DNA of 64,000 bases from positions 372,001-436,000 of the forward strand of contig CAWJVM010000008.1 in NCBI GenBank assembly GCA_963846315.1, given 5' to 3'. Position 1 is the first letter of the stretch; every line of letters begins with the position of its first letter. Below the pieces are notes generated by a model. It ran no database searches, was not told where the DNA came from, and saw only the letters and a list, made by a program, of their open reading frames with translations. Both the position numbers and the translations under genes were made by a program. Shown here piece by piece: positions 50,961 through 58,557 of this stretch. The DNA comes from RPQJ01 sp963846315 (lineage in GTDB: Bacteria; Pseudomonadota; Gammaproteobacteria; Steroidobacterales; Steroidobacteraceae).

Positions 50961-52960
50961 GCGGGTACTCCTTCGTAACGGACCAGCACCTGGCCGGGGA
51001 CGACCTGGTCGCCCACCTTGACGCCAACGTCAGCAATTCTGCCCCCGCGCGCAGCGCGAACCTCATGTTCCATCTTCATCGCCTCGAGCACGACGAGTCG
51101 ATCGCCATTCGCGACGGTGGCGCCGACTGCTGCAACGACGTCGACCACCCGGCCATTGATGGCCGCGCGCACTTCCATTGCGGCCACGCCGTCCGACTCG
51201 CTCGAACGCGCGGAGTCGCGCCGCTGGCAATCGAAGGCGTAATCACCCTGCAACGTGTGCAGCCACAGTGTCGCGCCCGACCATGCGTAACGATAGTCGA
51301 CGTGCTCGCCGTCGATGATGGCCTTCGCGTGCAGCCCTGCCTGGATCGGCACGGCTTGCAGCTGCAACTGGCCCGCGGCGTGTTCCACCCGCGCGCTGCA
51401 AGGCGACAGGTAGAGACGCCCACGCATCTCGGTGGTTGTGCCCGCCAGGGTGGTCGCCGGCGCGTGCCAGCGCAGTCGCCACGGCTGCGGCAGCGGCCGA
51501 CCAGTGCTCCAGTTGCGCCATGCCGCCGGTGTGCATTCGGCTTCCGGGGCGCCAGCAACGGAAATCCAGGCGGCCAGGGCCCACAGCTTCGCGTCCGGCT
51601 GCGGCTGGCGAGACTCAGCGCTGCTGAAGTGCCGTGCGATGAAGGCCGTCGACACGTCGTGCCCTGCGCGAAAACGCTCATGCCGGAGCAGGCGGCCGAG
51701 AAATGCACGATTGCTTTGCAGACCGAGCAGCACGGTTCGATCGACTGCCGCCGCCAGCTGATCGATGCACTGCTCGCGCGCCGGCGCCTGCACGATCAGC
51801 TTGGCGACCATCGAGTCGTACCAGGCCGGGACCTCGGCGCCCGCCCGCAGTGCGTGATCGCAGCGCACGCCCGCGGGTACTGACCAGTCCACGATCGTGC
51901 CGCTGCCGGGCAGGAAGTCATCCGGCGGGGACTCGGCGCACAAGCGGACTTCGATCGCGTGGCCCTGCAGTCGAACCTCGTCCTGCCGCAATGGCAACGG
52001 CTCGCCCCGCGCGACGCGCAATTGCCATTCGACCAGGTCGAGGCCGGTGACTCCTTCGGTCACCGGGTGTTCGACCTGCAGTCGCGTGTTCATTTCCATG
52101 AAGTAGAAGTGACCCGCGCGGTCGAGCAGGAACTCGACGGTGCCAGCGCCGACATAGCCGATCTCGCGCGCAACGGCCACGGCAGCGGCTCCCATCCGAA
52201 CCCGCAGCTCGTCATTCACGGCCGGCGAGGGGGATTCTTCGATCACCTTCTGGTGCCTGCGCTGCACGGAGCAATCGCGTTCGCCGAGGTGCAGGACGTT
52301 GCCCTGCGAATCCGCGAACACCTGGATCTCGACGTGACGTGGTTCGACCACGGCACGTTCGAGGATCAGGCGCCCGTCGCCGAACGACTTCGCCGCTTCT
52401 GCAGCCGCCGAGCGGAGGGCGTCCGGCAGTTCGGCAGCGCCCTGCACCAGGCGCATGCCGCGGCCGCCGCCTCCAGCAGCGGCCTTTACCATCACCGGGT
52501 AGCCAATGCGGTCCGCTTCGTGCTGCAGGATGGTGGGGTCCTGGTCGTCGCCGTCGTAGCCGGGCACGACAGCGATGCCGGCGGCGGCCATGCGTTGTCG
52601 TGCGCGCGCCTTGTCGCCCATCGCCTCGATCGCCGCCGCCGGCGGACCGACGAACACGAGACCGGCGGCGGTGACCGCAGCGGCGAACCCGGCGCTTTCA
52701 GAGAGAAAACCGTAACCCGGATGAATCGCGTCCGCGCCCGACGAGCGTGCCGCCGCGAGCAGTTTGTCGATGCGCAGGTAGCTATCCGCCGCTGCGAAGC
52801 CGCCGAGCGGCATGGCATCGTCGCAAGCAGCAACGTGCACGCTGTCCCGGTCGGCGTCGGAGTAGACCGCGACGGTCGCAATTCCCATCTGCCGCGCGGT
52901 GCGGGCGATGCGCGTGACGATCTCGCCGCGGTTGGCGATGAGCAGGCGCTGCACGGGCAT
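50957..52960 (-). CDS. Acyl-CoA carboxylase alpha subunit (biotin carboxylase + biotin carrier)
   Basis: 667 residues. Biotin carboxylase domain first (LLIANRGEIVTRIARTARQM, VMVKAAAGGGGRGMRLV at the ATP loop, FYFMEMNTRLQVEHPVTEGV). The biotinyl domain is at the C terminus, with the biotin Lys in VLEAMKMEHEV. Partner of the carboxyltransferase encoded at the head of the operon. In order and type it corresponds to AtuF (geranyl-CoA carboxylase) or LiuD (methylcrotonyl-CoA carboxylase). ATG 52960 shares one base with the TGA of the hydratase gene. Confidence 0.92.
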   Translation of the reverse strand: MPVQRLLIANRGEIVTRIARTARQMGIATVAVYSDADRDSVHVAACDDAMPLGGFAAADSYLRIDKLLAAARSSGADAIHPGYGFLSESAGFAAAVTAAGLVFVGPPAAAIEAMGDKARARQRMAAAGIAVVPGYDGDDQDPTILQHEADRIGYPVMVKAAAGGGGRGMRLVQGAAELPDALRSAAAEAAKSFGDGRLILERAVVEPRHVEIQVFADSQGNVLHLGERDCSVQRRHQKVIEESPSPAVNDELRVRMGAAAVAVAREIGYVGAGTVEFLLDRAGHFYFMEMNTRLQVEHPVTEGVTGLDLVEWQLRVARGEPLPLRQDEVRLQGHAIEVRLCAESPPDDFLPGSGTIVDWSVPAGVRCDHALRAGAEVPAWYDSMVAKLIVQAPAREQCIDQLAAAVDRTVLLGLQSNRAFLGRLLRHERFRAGHDVSTAFIARHFSSAESRQPQPDAKLWALAAWISVAGAPEAECTPAAWRNWSTGRPLPQPWRLRWHAPATTLAGTTTEMRGRLYLSPCSARVEHAAGQLQLQAVPIQAGLHAKAIIDGEHVDYRYAWSGATLWLHTLQGDYAFDCQRRDSARSSESDGVAAMEVRAAINGRVVDVVAAVGATVANGDRLVVLEAMKMEHEVRAARGGRIADVGVKVGDQVVPGQVLVRYEGVPA

Positions 52961-53790
52961 CAGTCGAACTCCGGCAAGTCGGGCACCGCGGTGTGCCACG
53001 CGGGCGGACGGCGCTCGCGACTGGCGGCGATGCCTTCGCGCGCAGATCCGGCGCGCAGCAGCTCCGCGAAATCCTGGGCAGCCGCATCGAGCGCCGCCGC
53101 CAGAGGTGTCTCGAGGTTGCGCAGCGCGAGACGCTTAGTCGCGCGCAGCGCGGCGGGTTCGGTCAGCGCCAACAAGCCGAGTTCGGCCGCCACTGTGCTC
53201 TTCAAGTCCGCCACGCTCACCACGACGTCGACGAACCCGTCGGCGTGGGCTGCGTTGGCATCGAGGCGTGCAGCCGACAGCATGCGCCAGCGAGCACGTG
53301 TTGCACCGATGCGCCGCGCAACGAAGGGTGCGATCTGTGCGGGTGCGACTCCGAGCGTGACCTCGGGCATGGCATACACCGCGTCTTCCGTCGCAATGAC
53401 GCGATCGAGCGCGGACGCGAGCCCGACGCCACCTCCCATCGCCGCGCCACGCACGACGCCAAGCGTGGGCACCGGCAGCGCCGCCAGGCGCTCGAGCATC
53501 GTGCCGAACTTGCGGTTGTGCGCCATGATCGGATCGGGGCCAGCGGGCGACGGTACGGCGATCAGATCGAGGAAGCCACCGAAATCCGCGCCTGCGCAAA
53601 AGCTGCCGCCGGCTCCCCACAGCACCAGCGCGCGTGCGTCGGCATCCGTTTCGACGCGGTCGCACAGTGCGAGCAATTCATCCATCAACGCTGCGGACAG
53701 CGCGTTGCACTTGTCGGGGCGGTTGAGGCGCGCGAACCAGAACGCACCTCGGCGCTCGACTTGCACCAGTGCGTCACCTGCCAGGCTCAT
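52960..53790 (-). CDS. Enoyl-CoA hydratase/isomerase (AtuE/LiuC-like)
   Basis: 276 residues, crotonase fold. LNRPDKCNALSAALMDELLA, LWGAGGSFCAGADFGGF (oxyanion loop) and VPTLGVVRGAAMGGGVGLAS with YAMPEVTLGVAPAQIAPFV. Only one of the two usual catalytic Glu residues is clear (MPEVTLG); the other position appears as Gly in GGGVGLA, as in several methylglutaconyl-CoA hydratases. In this operon it should hydrate the glutaconyl-CoA made by the carboxylase. It overlaps the acyl-CoA dehydrogenase gene by four bases. Confidence 0.88.
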   Translation of the reverse strand: MSLAGDALVQVERRGAFWFARLNRPDKCNALSAALMDELLALCDRVETDADARALVLWGAGGSFCAGADFGGFLDLIAVPSPAGPDPIMAHNRKFGTMLERLAALPVPTLGVVRGAAMGGGVGLASALDRVIATEDAVYAMPEVTLGVAPAQIAPFVARRIGATRARWRMLSAARLDANAAHADGFVDVVVSVADLKSTVAAELGLLALTEPAALRATKRLALRNLETPLAAALDAAAQDFAELLRAGSAREGIAASRERRPPAWHTAVPDLPEFD

Positions 53791-54944
53791 GCGCCGGGTC
53801 TCGACAGCGTGCCGTTGAGCTTGCAGATGATCGACAGCATCACCTCGTCGGCGCCGCCGCCGATCGATCCCAGTCTTCCATCACGCAGCAGGCGGGAGAC
53901 GCGGTTTTCCCACGTGTATCCCATGCCGCCCCAGAACTGCAGGCACTTGTCCGCGACTTCGCGCGACAGGCGGCCGGCCTTGAGCTTGGCCATCGACGCG
54001 AGTTGAGTGACGTCCTGCCCGGCGACGAAGAGCTCCGTCGCGCGGTACACGAGCGCGCGCAATGCCTCGACCTCGGTCTGCAGTTCGGCGAGCGTGTAGT
54101 GCACGACCTGGTGGTCGAGCACGCTGCGCCCGAAGATCTGGCGGCTGCGCGTGTACTCGATGGTGTCGGCGATCGCGTGATCGAGCCCGCCCAGTGCATT
54201 GGCGGCACCCCACAACCGTTCTTCCTGGAACTGCTGCATCTGGTAGGTGAAACCCATGCCTTCGTCGCCGATCCGGTAGCGCTGGGGCACGCGCACGTCG
54301 TCGAAGTGAATCTGCGCGGTGTCGGACGAGTGCATGCCGAGCTTGCGGATCTTGCGCGCCACCGTGACGCCGGGGGTCTGCATCGGCACGACGATCAGCG
54401 ACTTGTTGCGGTGCGGGCTGCCGTCCGACGTATTCGCAAGGCAGCACATCCAGTCGGCCTGTGCGCCGTTGGTGATCCAGAGCTTGCCGCCGTTGATGAC
54501 GTAGTCGCCACCATCCTTGCGGGCCGTCGTGCGGATCGCGGCGACGTCGGAGCCGGCGCCGGGCTCGGAGACGCCGATACACGCCACCATTTCACCCGCG
54601 ACCGCGGGCACGAGGAATTCGCGCTGCAGTTCAGGGCTGCCGATCCGCGCCAGCGCCGGCGTCGCCATGTCCGTCTGCACGCCGATCGCCAGCGGCACGC
54701 CACCACACGTGCAGGCGCCCAGCGCTTCGGCCAGCACGACGGCGTAGCTGTAATCGAGTGCCGTGCCACCGGCAGCCTCGGGTTTGGTGAGGCCGAGCAG
54801 CCCGAGCTGCCCGAGCTTGCGAAAGATCTCGTGCGCGGGGAATGCGCCAGCATCCTCCCAGGCATCGACGTGCGGATTGAGTTCTTCGCGGCAGAACCGC
54901 TCGACGGTGCGGCGCAGCTCGGAGTGTTCCTGGGTAAATAGCAT
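53787..54944 (-). CDS. Acyl-CoA dehydrogenase (AtuD/citronellyl-CoA dehydrogenase-like)
   Basis: 385 residues. FTQEHSELRRTVERFCREEL at the start, CIGVSEPGAGSDVAAIRTTA and DYVINGGKLWITNGAQADWM at the FAD/substrate site, and a C-terminal LQFWGGMGYTWENRVSRLLR. The sequence closely resembles, from memory, the citronellyl-CoA dehydrogenase AtuD (for example CGGVPLAIGVQTDMATPALA). It would introduce the double bond before carboxylation. It lies 13 bases after the carboxyltransferase gene and shares four bases with the hydratase. Confidence 0.88.
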   Translation of the reverse strand: MLFTQEHSELRRTVERFCREELNPHVDAWEDAGAFPAHEIFRKLGQLGLLGLTKPEAAGGTALDYSYAVVLAEALGACTCGGVPLAIGVQTDMATPALARIGSPELQREFLVPAVAGEMVACIGVSEPGAGSDVAAIRTTARKDGGDYVINGGKLWITNGAQADWMCCLANTSDGSPHRNKSLIVVPMQTPGVTVARKIRKLGMHSSDTAQIHFDDVRVPQRYRIGDEGMGFTYQMQQFQEERLWGAANALGGLDHAIADTIEYTRSRQIFGRSVLDHQVVHYTLAELQTEVEALRALVYRATELFVAGQDVTQLASMAKLKAGRLSREVADKCLQFWGGMGYTWENRVSRLLRDGRLGSIGGGADEVMLSIICKLNGTLSRPGA

Positions 54945-54957
54945 GAGAGCCTCGGAA

Positions 54958-56574
54958 TCAGGGGCGGGCGACGCCGAAGGTGAGCGGGCGCAGCTGCAGT
55001 CCGTCTGCGCGCCGGAAGAGCTGCAGCACCTGCGTCAGCACGCCGCGGGTAGCGCGCGGGTCGATGATGCCGTCGTCGAGCAGCCGGCCGGAGGTATAGA
55101 AGGACGACGTCTGCCGGTCGAACGTCTCGACAATCTTCGCCCGCATGCCGTCGATCTGTGCGCGGTCGGGTTCCAGGCCGCGGTCGCGGGCGGAAGCCTC
55201 CATCACGATCGCCATCGTTCCGGCGGCCTGCTCAGCGCCCATGACGGCCGTGCGCGCGTTCGGCCACGAGAACAGGAAGCGCGGCGCGAAGCCGCGGCCG
55301 CACATGCCGTAGTTGCCGGCGCCGTAGGAGGCCCCGCACTGGATCGTCACCTGCGGCACGTTCGCGTTCGCTACAGCCTGGATCATCTTCGAGCCGTGCT
55401 TGATCATGCCGGCGCGCTCGGATTCCTTGCCGACGATGTAGCCGGTGGTGTTCTGCAGGTAGACCAGTGGCAACCCTGACTGGCAGCACTGCTGGATGAA
55501 ATGCGTCGCCTTGCTCGAACCGGCGGGATCGAGCGGGCCGTTGTTGGTGAGGATGCCGAGCGGAAAGCCGCCGATCGATGCGTGCACGCAAACAGTGGCG
55601 GGGCCGTAGGTGGGCTGGAACTCCATGAAGTCAGAGTCGTCGCAGAGGCGGGCGATGATCTCGCGCATGTCGACCGGCTTGCGGCCATCGACCGGCATGA
55701 CGCCCAGCAATTCGTCGGCCGGAAAGCGCGGCTCCATTGCGGTGGGCAGGCTCGACTCATGCCGATGCCACGCCAGGCGTCGCACGTGTTCGCGCATCGC
55801 GCGGATCGCATCGGCGTCGTCCTCGGCGAGGTATTCGGCGAGCCCCGAGACAGACGCATGCATCAGCGCGCCGCCCAGCTCTTCTTCAGTTGCAATCTCA
55901 CCCGTCGCCGCCTTGAGCAACGGCGGGCCGGCTAAAAAGGCGCGCGCGCGGTCGCGCACCATCACGACGAAGTCCGACATGCCGGGCATGTAGGCACCGC
56001 CGGCGGTGGCGCTGCCATGCACGATCGTCAGCACGGGGATGCCCGCGGCCGACAGCCGCGCCAGCCGTGCGTAATGCGAGCCTCCGAAAATGAAGTCCTC
56101 GACTCGGTAGCGCAGCAGGTTGGCGCCCGCGGACTCGACCAGGTGCACGAACGGCAGGCTGTTCTCGAGCGCAAGCTGCTGCGCACGCTGGAATTTCTCG
56201 AGACCCATCGGTTGCAGTGCGCCGGCCTCGATGCCGGAATCATCGACCACGATCACGCAGCGCGCGCCGCTGACCAGGCCGATGCCGGCGAGCAGGCCGC
56301 CGCCTGGCGTCGATTTTTCCGGATCGGGGGTGTCCAGCAGGTAACCCGCGCAGGCCGCCAGTTCGAGGTAGGGCGCGCCTGCATCGAGCAGGAGGGCGAG
56401 TCGTTCGCGTGGCAGCAGCTGGCCGCGCTTCGCGAACCGGGGCCCTGCGCGACCTGAAGCGGCGGCCGTGCGGTCACGCAACTCATCGTGCCGCGCGATC
56501 AGCGACAGCATCTGCGCGCGGTTCTCCGCGCAGGCGTTGCCAGCCATGTCCAGCGACGATTTGAAGACCGGCAT
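54958..56574 (-). CDS. Acyl-CoA carboxylase beta subunit (AtuC-like carboxyltransferase)
   Basis: 538 residues, two crotonase-like carboxyltransferase domains: GGGLLAGIGLVSGARCVIVV, VHGSATAGGAYMPGMSDFVV, GPPLLKAATGEIATEEELGG in the N domain and LGILTNNGPLDPAGSSKATH, FIQQCCQSGLPLVYLQNTTG and MCGRGFAPRFLFSWPNARTA in the C domain. At the place where methylcrotonyl-CoA carboxylases have RDHFGR the sequence is FIFGGSHYARL, with Gly, as in geranyl-type carboxylases as I recall them. ATG 56574 follows GAGGTGGG. It is the first gene of the minus-strand operon, reading away from a shared regulatory palindrome. Confidence 0.88.
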   Translation of the reverse strand: MPVFKSSLDMAGNACAENRAQMLSLIARHDELRDRTAAASGRAGPRFAKRGQLLPRERLALLLDAGAPYLELAACAGYLLDTPDPEKSTPGGGLLAGIGLVSGARCVIVVDDSGIEAGALQPMGLEKFQRAQQLALENSLPFVHLVESAGANLLRYRVEDFIFGGSHYARLARLSAAGIPVLTIVHGSATAGGAYMPGMSDFVVMVRDRARAFLAGPPLLKAATGEIATEEELGGALMHASVSGLAEYLAEDDADAIRAMREHVRRLAWHRHESSLPTAMEPRFPADELLGVMPVDGRKPVDMREIIARLCDDSDFMEFQPTYGPATVCVHASIGGFPLGILTNNGPLDPAGSSKATHFIQQCCQSGLPLVYLQNTTGYIVGKESERAGMIKHGSKMIQAVANANVPQVTIQCGASYGAGNYGMCGRGFAPRFLFSWPNARTAVMGAEQAAGTMAIVMEASARDRGLEPDRAQIDGMRAKIVETFDRQTSSFYTSGRLLDDGIIDPRATRGVLTQVLQLFRRADGLQLRPLTFGVARP

Positions 56575-56610
56575 GCCACCCACCTCGACGATCCGACCCG
56601 TCGATGGTAG

Positions 56611-56624
56611 AGCAAGCGCTTGCT
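56611..56624. promoter_or_regulatory. Perfect 14-bp palindrome, probable TetR operator
   Basis: AGCAAGCGCTTGCT lies midway between the divergent carboxylase operon and the acyl-CoA dehydrogenase-tetR operon. It overlaps the -35 box of the plus-strand promoter. Palindromes of this size and composition are typical of TetR-family regulators of acyl-CoA metabolism; the TetR gene at 57824 is the natural candidate. Confidence 0.65.
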
Positions 56625-56648
56625 TGAATAAAGGGTCGGTCCTAAGAT
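56620..56648 (+). promoter_or_regulatory. Promoter of the acyl-CoA dehydrogenase-tetR operon
   Basis: TTGCTT (56620-56625) and TAAGAT (56643-56648) with a 17-base spacer. The expected start of transcription falls at the GTG start codon itself (56655), so the messenger may be leaderless. Confidence 0.55.
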
Positions 56649-56654
56649 CGCGGC

Positions 56655-57827
56655 GTGGAACCCCTGCGCCTCAATCCCTCCCGGCTGACACCGGAACACG
56701 TCGCGTTCCGGGACACCGTCCGTCGCTTCGTGGAGCGCGAGCTCGAGCCGCACGTGGCCGGCTGGGACGAGGCAGGTGGATTTCCGCGCGACCTGTACCT
56801 GCGCGCCGCGGAGGCGGGCCTGTTGGGCTTGCGGCTGCCGGAAGAATTTGGCGGCGTGCCCGACGCCGACTTCGTGCATACGCTGGTGTCGTGCGTCGAG
56901 CTGGCCCAGTGCGGCTCCGGTGGCGTGCTGGCTTCATTGATGTCGCATTCGATCGCTGCGCCGCCGATTGCGGCGCTCGGCTCACCCGAACTGCAAGGCC
57001 GCACGCTGCCGCGCATCCTTTCCGGCGAGTGGATTGCCGCCCTGGCGATTACGGAGCCGTCCGGTGGCTCAGACGTGGCCGCACTGCAGACGAGCGCGCG
57101 CAGGGATGGCGATTGCTACGTGGTAAACGGCGAGAAGACGTTCATCACCTCGGGCATGCGTGCCGATGTCTACACGGTCGCCGTGCGCACCGACCCTGCT
57201 GCGAAGGGCGCTCGTGGCCTCTCGCTGCTGGTGATCGAGCGCGACGCCGCGGGGTTCACGCGGACCCCTCTGCAGAAAATGGGGTGGTGGGCGTCCGATA
57301 CGGCACACCTGCGGTTCGCTGACGTTCGCGTCCCTGCAGGCAACCTGCTCGGCGTCGAGGGTGAGGGTTTCCGCGCCATCACCCGGAATTTCACAGCCGA
57401 GCGATTCTCAATGGCCGCCATGGCGCTGGGATTTGCCTGGGCGTGCTACGGCGAGGCGCTCGAGTGGGCGCGGCAGCGGCGCACGTTCGGTCAGCGCCTG
57501 GTCGATCACCAGGTCGTCCGGCACCGCTGTGTCGACATGTTCGCCCAGATCGAATCGACGCGGGCGCTGCTCGAGGACGTGGCCTGGCGGCTCGACCACG
57601 AGGGCAGTGCGGATCCGGGCGTCGTTGCGTCTGTCTGCATGGCGAAGAACACGGCGACGCGCACGATGCAGTTCTGTGCGGACGCGGCGGTGCAGACACT
57701 CGGCGGCATGGGGTACATGCGCGGGACCAAGTCCGAGCGCATCTATCGCGAAGTGAAGGTCAACATGATCGGCGGTGGCGCGGAAGAAATCATGAAGGAC
57801 CTGGCCGCGCGCCAGCTGGGCCTGTGA
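56655..57827 (+). CDS. Acyl-CoA dehydrogenase
   Basis: 390 residues. VAFRDTVRRFVERELEPHVA at the N terminus, ALAITEPSGGSDVAALQTSA and YVVNGEKTFITSGMRADVYT in the middle, and MQFCADAAVQTLGGMGYMRG at the end; the catalytic Glu region resembles the short/branched-chain class. It is divergent from the carboxylase operon and coupled by a four-base overlap (GTGA) to the TetR gene. No ribosome site precedes the GTG start. The substrate is probably a branched or terpenoid acyl-CoA, from context. Confidence 0.88.
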   Translation: MEPLRLNPSRLTPEHVAFRDTVRRFVERELEPHVAGWDEAGGFPRDLYLRAAEAGLLGLRLPEEFGGVPDADFVHTLVSCVELAQCGSGGVLASLMSHSIAAPPIAALGSPELQGRTLPRILSGEWIAALAITEPSGGSDVAALQTSARRDGDCYVVNGEKTFITSGMRADVYTVAVRTDPAAKGARGLSLLVIERDAAGFTRTPLQKMGWWASDTAHLRFADVRVPAGNLLGVEGEGFRAITRNFTAERFSMAAMALGFAWACYGEALEWARQRRTFGQRLVDHQVVRHRCVDMFAQIESTRALLEDVAWRLDHEGSADPGVVASVCMAKNTATRTMQFCADAAVQTLGGMGYMRGTKSERIYREVKVNMIGGGAEEIMKDLAARQLGL

Positions 57828-58492
57828 ACGCGGTGTCGAAACCGAGGGTCCTGCGCAAGCGCAAGACGGCCGACGTCGACTCGAGTCGTCGTGAGCAGTT
57901 GTTGCGCGCGTCCGCGCGCCTGTTTCGCGAGAAAGGATACGACGGCACGTCGGTGCGCGACATCGCGCAGGCGACCGGCATGCAGTCGGGCAGCTGGGTG
58001 TACCACTTCGCCACCAAGCACGACATTCTCGAGGCGGTGATGAAGGAAGGGCTGGTCGACGCGCTGGCGCGCATCGAGGCCATCGCCGCGCAGGACCTGC
58101 CGCCGCGGCAGCAGTTCGACCTGCTCGTGCGCACGCACCTCGATACGCTGCTCGGCGCTGGTCAGGATTTCATTCCTGTCGTGCTGTACGAGTGGCGCTC
58201 GCTCGAGCCCGCGTCCAGGCGCAGGGTGTCCGTCTTGCTGAAGCGCTACGAAGCGGTCTGGGAAGGCGCCCTCGCGCAACTGCGGCAGGCCGGCGACTGG
58301 GTCGGCACGACACGGGTCGACGCGCTGCTGCTGTTCGGAGCAATGAACTGGATCGCGCGCTGGTACGACCCGCGTGGAGCGCTGGATGTGCCGGCGCTGG
58401 CGGACGAGTGCATTCGATTTTTTCTGCGCACGCCGTCCGTGCCTGGACGCAGGTCCAGGCGGGCGAGTCGATCGAAAGGCGCATCGAGTTGA
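57824..58492 (+). CDS. TetR-family transcriptional regulator
   Basis: 222 residues. Helix-turn-helix: REQLLRASARLFREKGYDGT, SVRDIAQATGMQSGSWVYHF and ATKHDILEAVMKEGLVDALA. The C-terminal ligand domain is of normal length and the tail is basic (RRSRRASRSKGASS). GTG 57824 overlaps the preceding TGA; a second GTG at 57833 is possible. Likely repressor acting at the palindrome at 56611-56624 and sensing an acyl-CoA. Confidence 0.9.
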   Translation: MNAVSKPRVLRKRKTADVDSSRREQLLRASARLFREKGYDGTSVRDIAQATGMQSGSWVYHFATKHDILEAVMKEGLVDALARIEAIAAQDLPPRQQFDLLVRTHLDTLLGAGQDFIPVVLYEWRSLEPASRRRVSVLLKRYEAVWEGALAQLRQAGDWVGTTRVDALLLFGAMNWIARWYDPRGALDVPALADECIRFFLRTPSVPGRRSRRASRSKGASS

Positions 58493-58557
58493 CGCAATCG
58501 ACGTGGACGGCAAGTCGGGCGCGCAGTATCGTGCAGCGGGGGCGGGGGAGACATCAC

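Noticed and set aside
51959..53818. Open frame of 619 codons on the plus strand over the biotin carboxylase and hydratase genes
   Set aside because: Opposite two certain genes with low-complexity translation; no ribosome site or family match.
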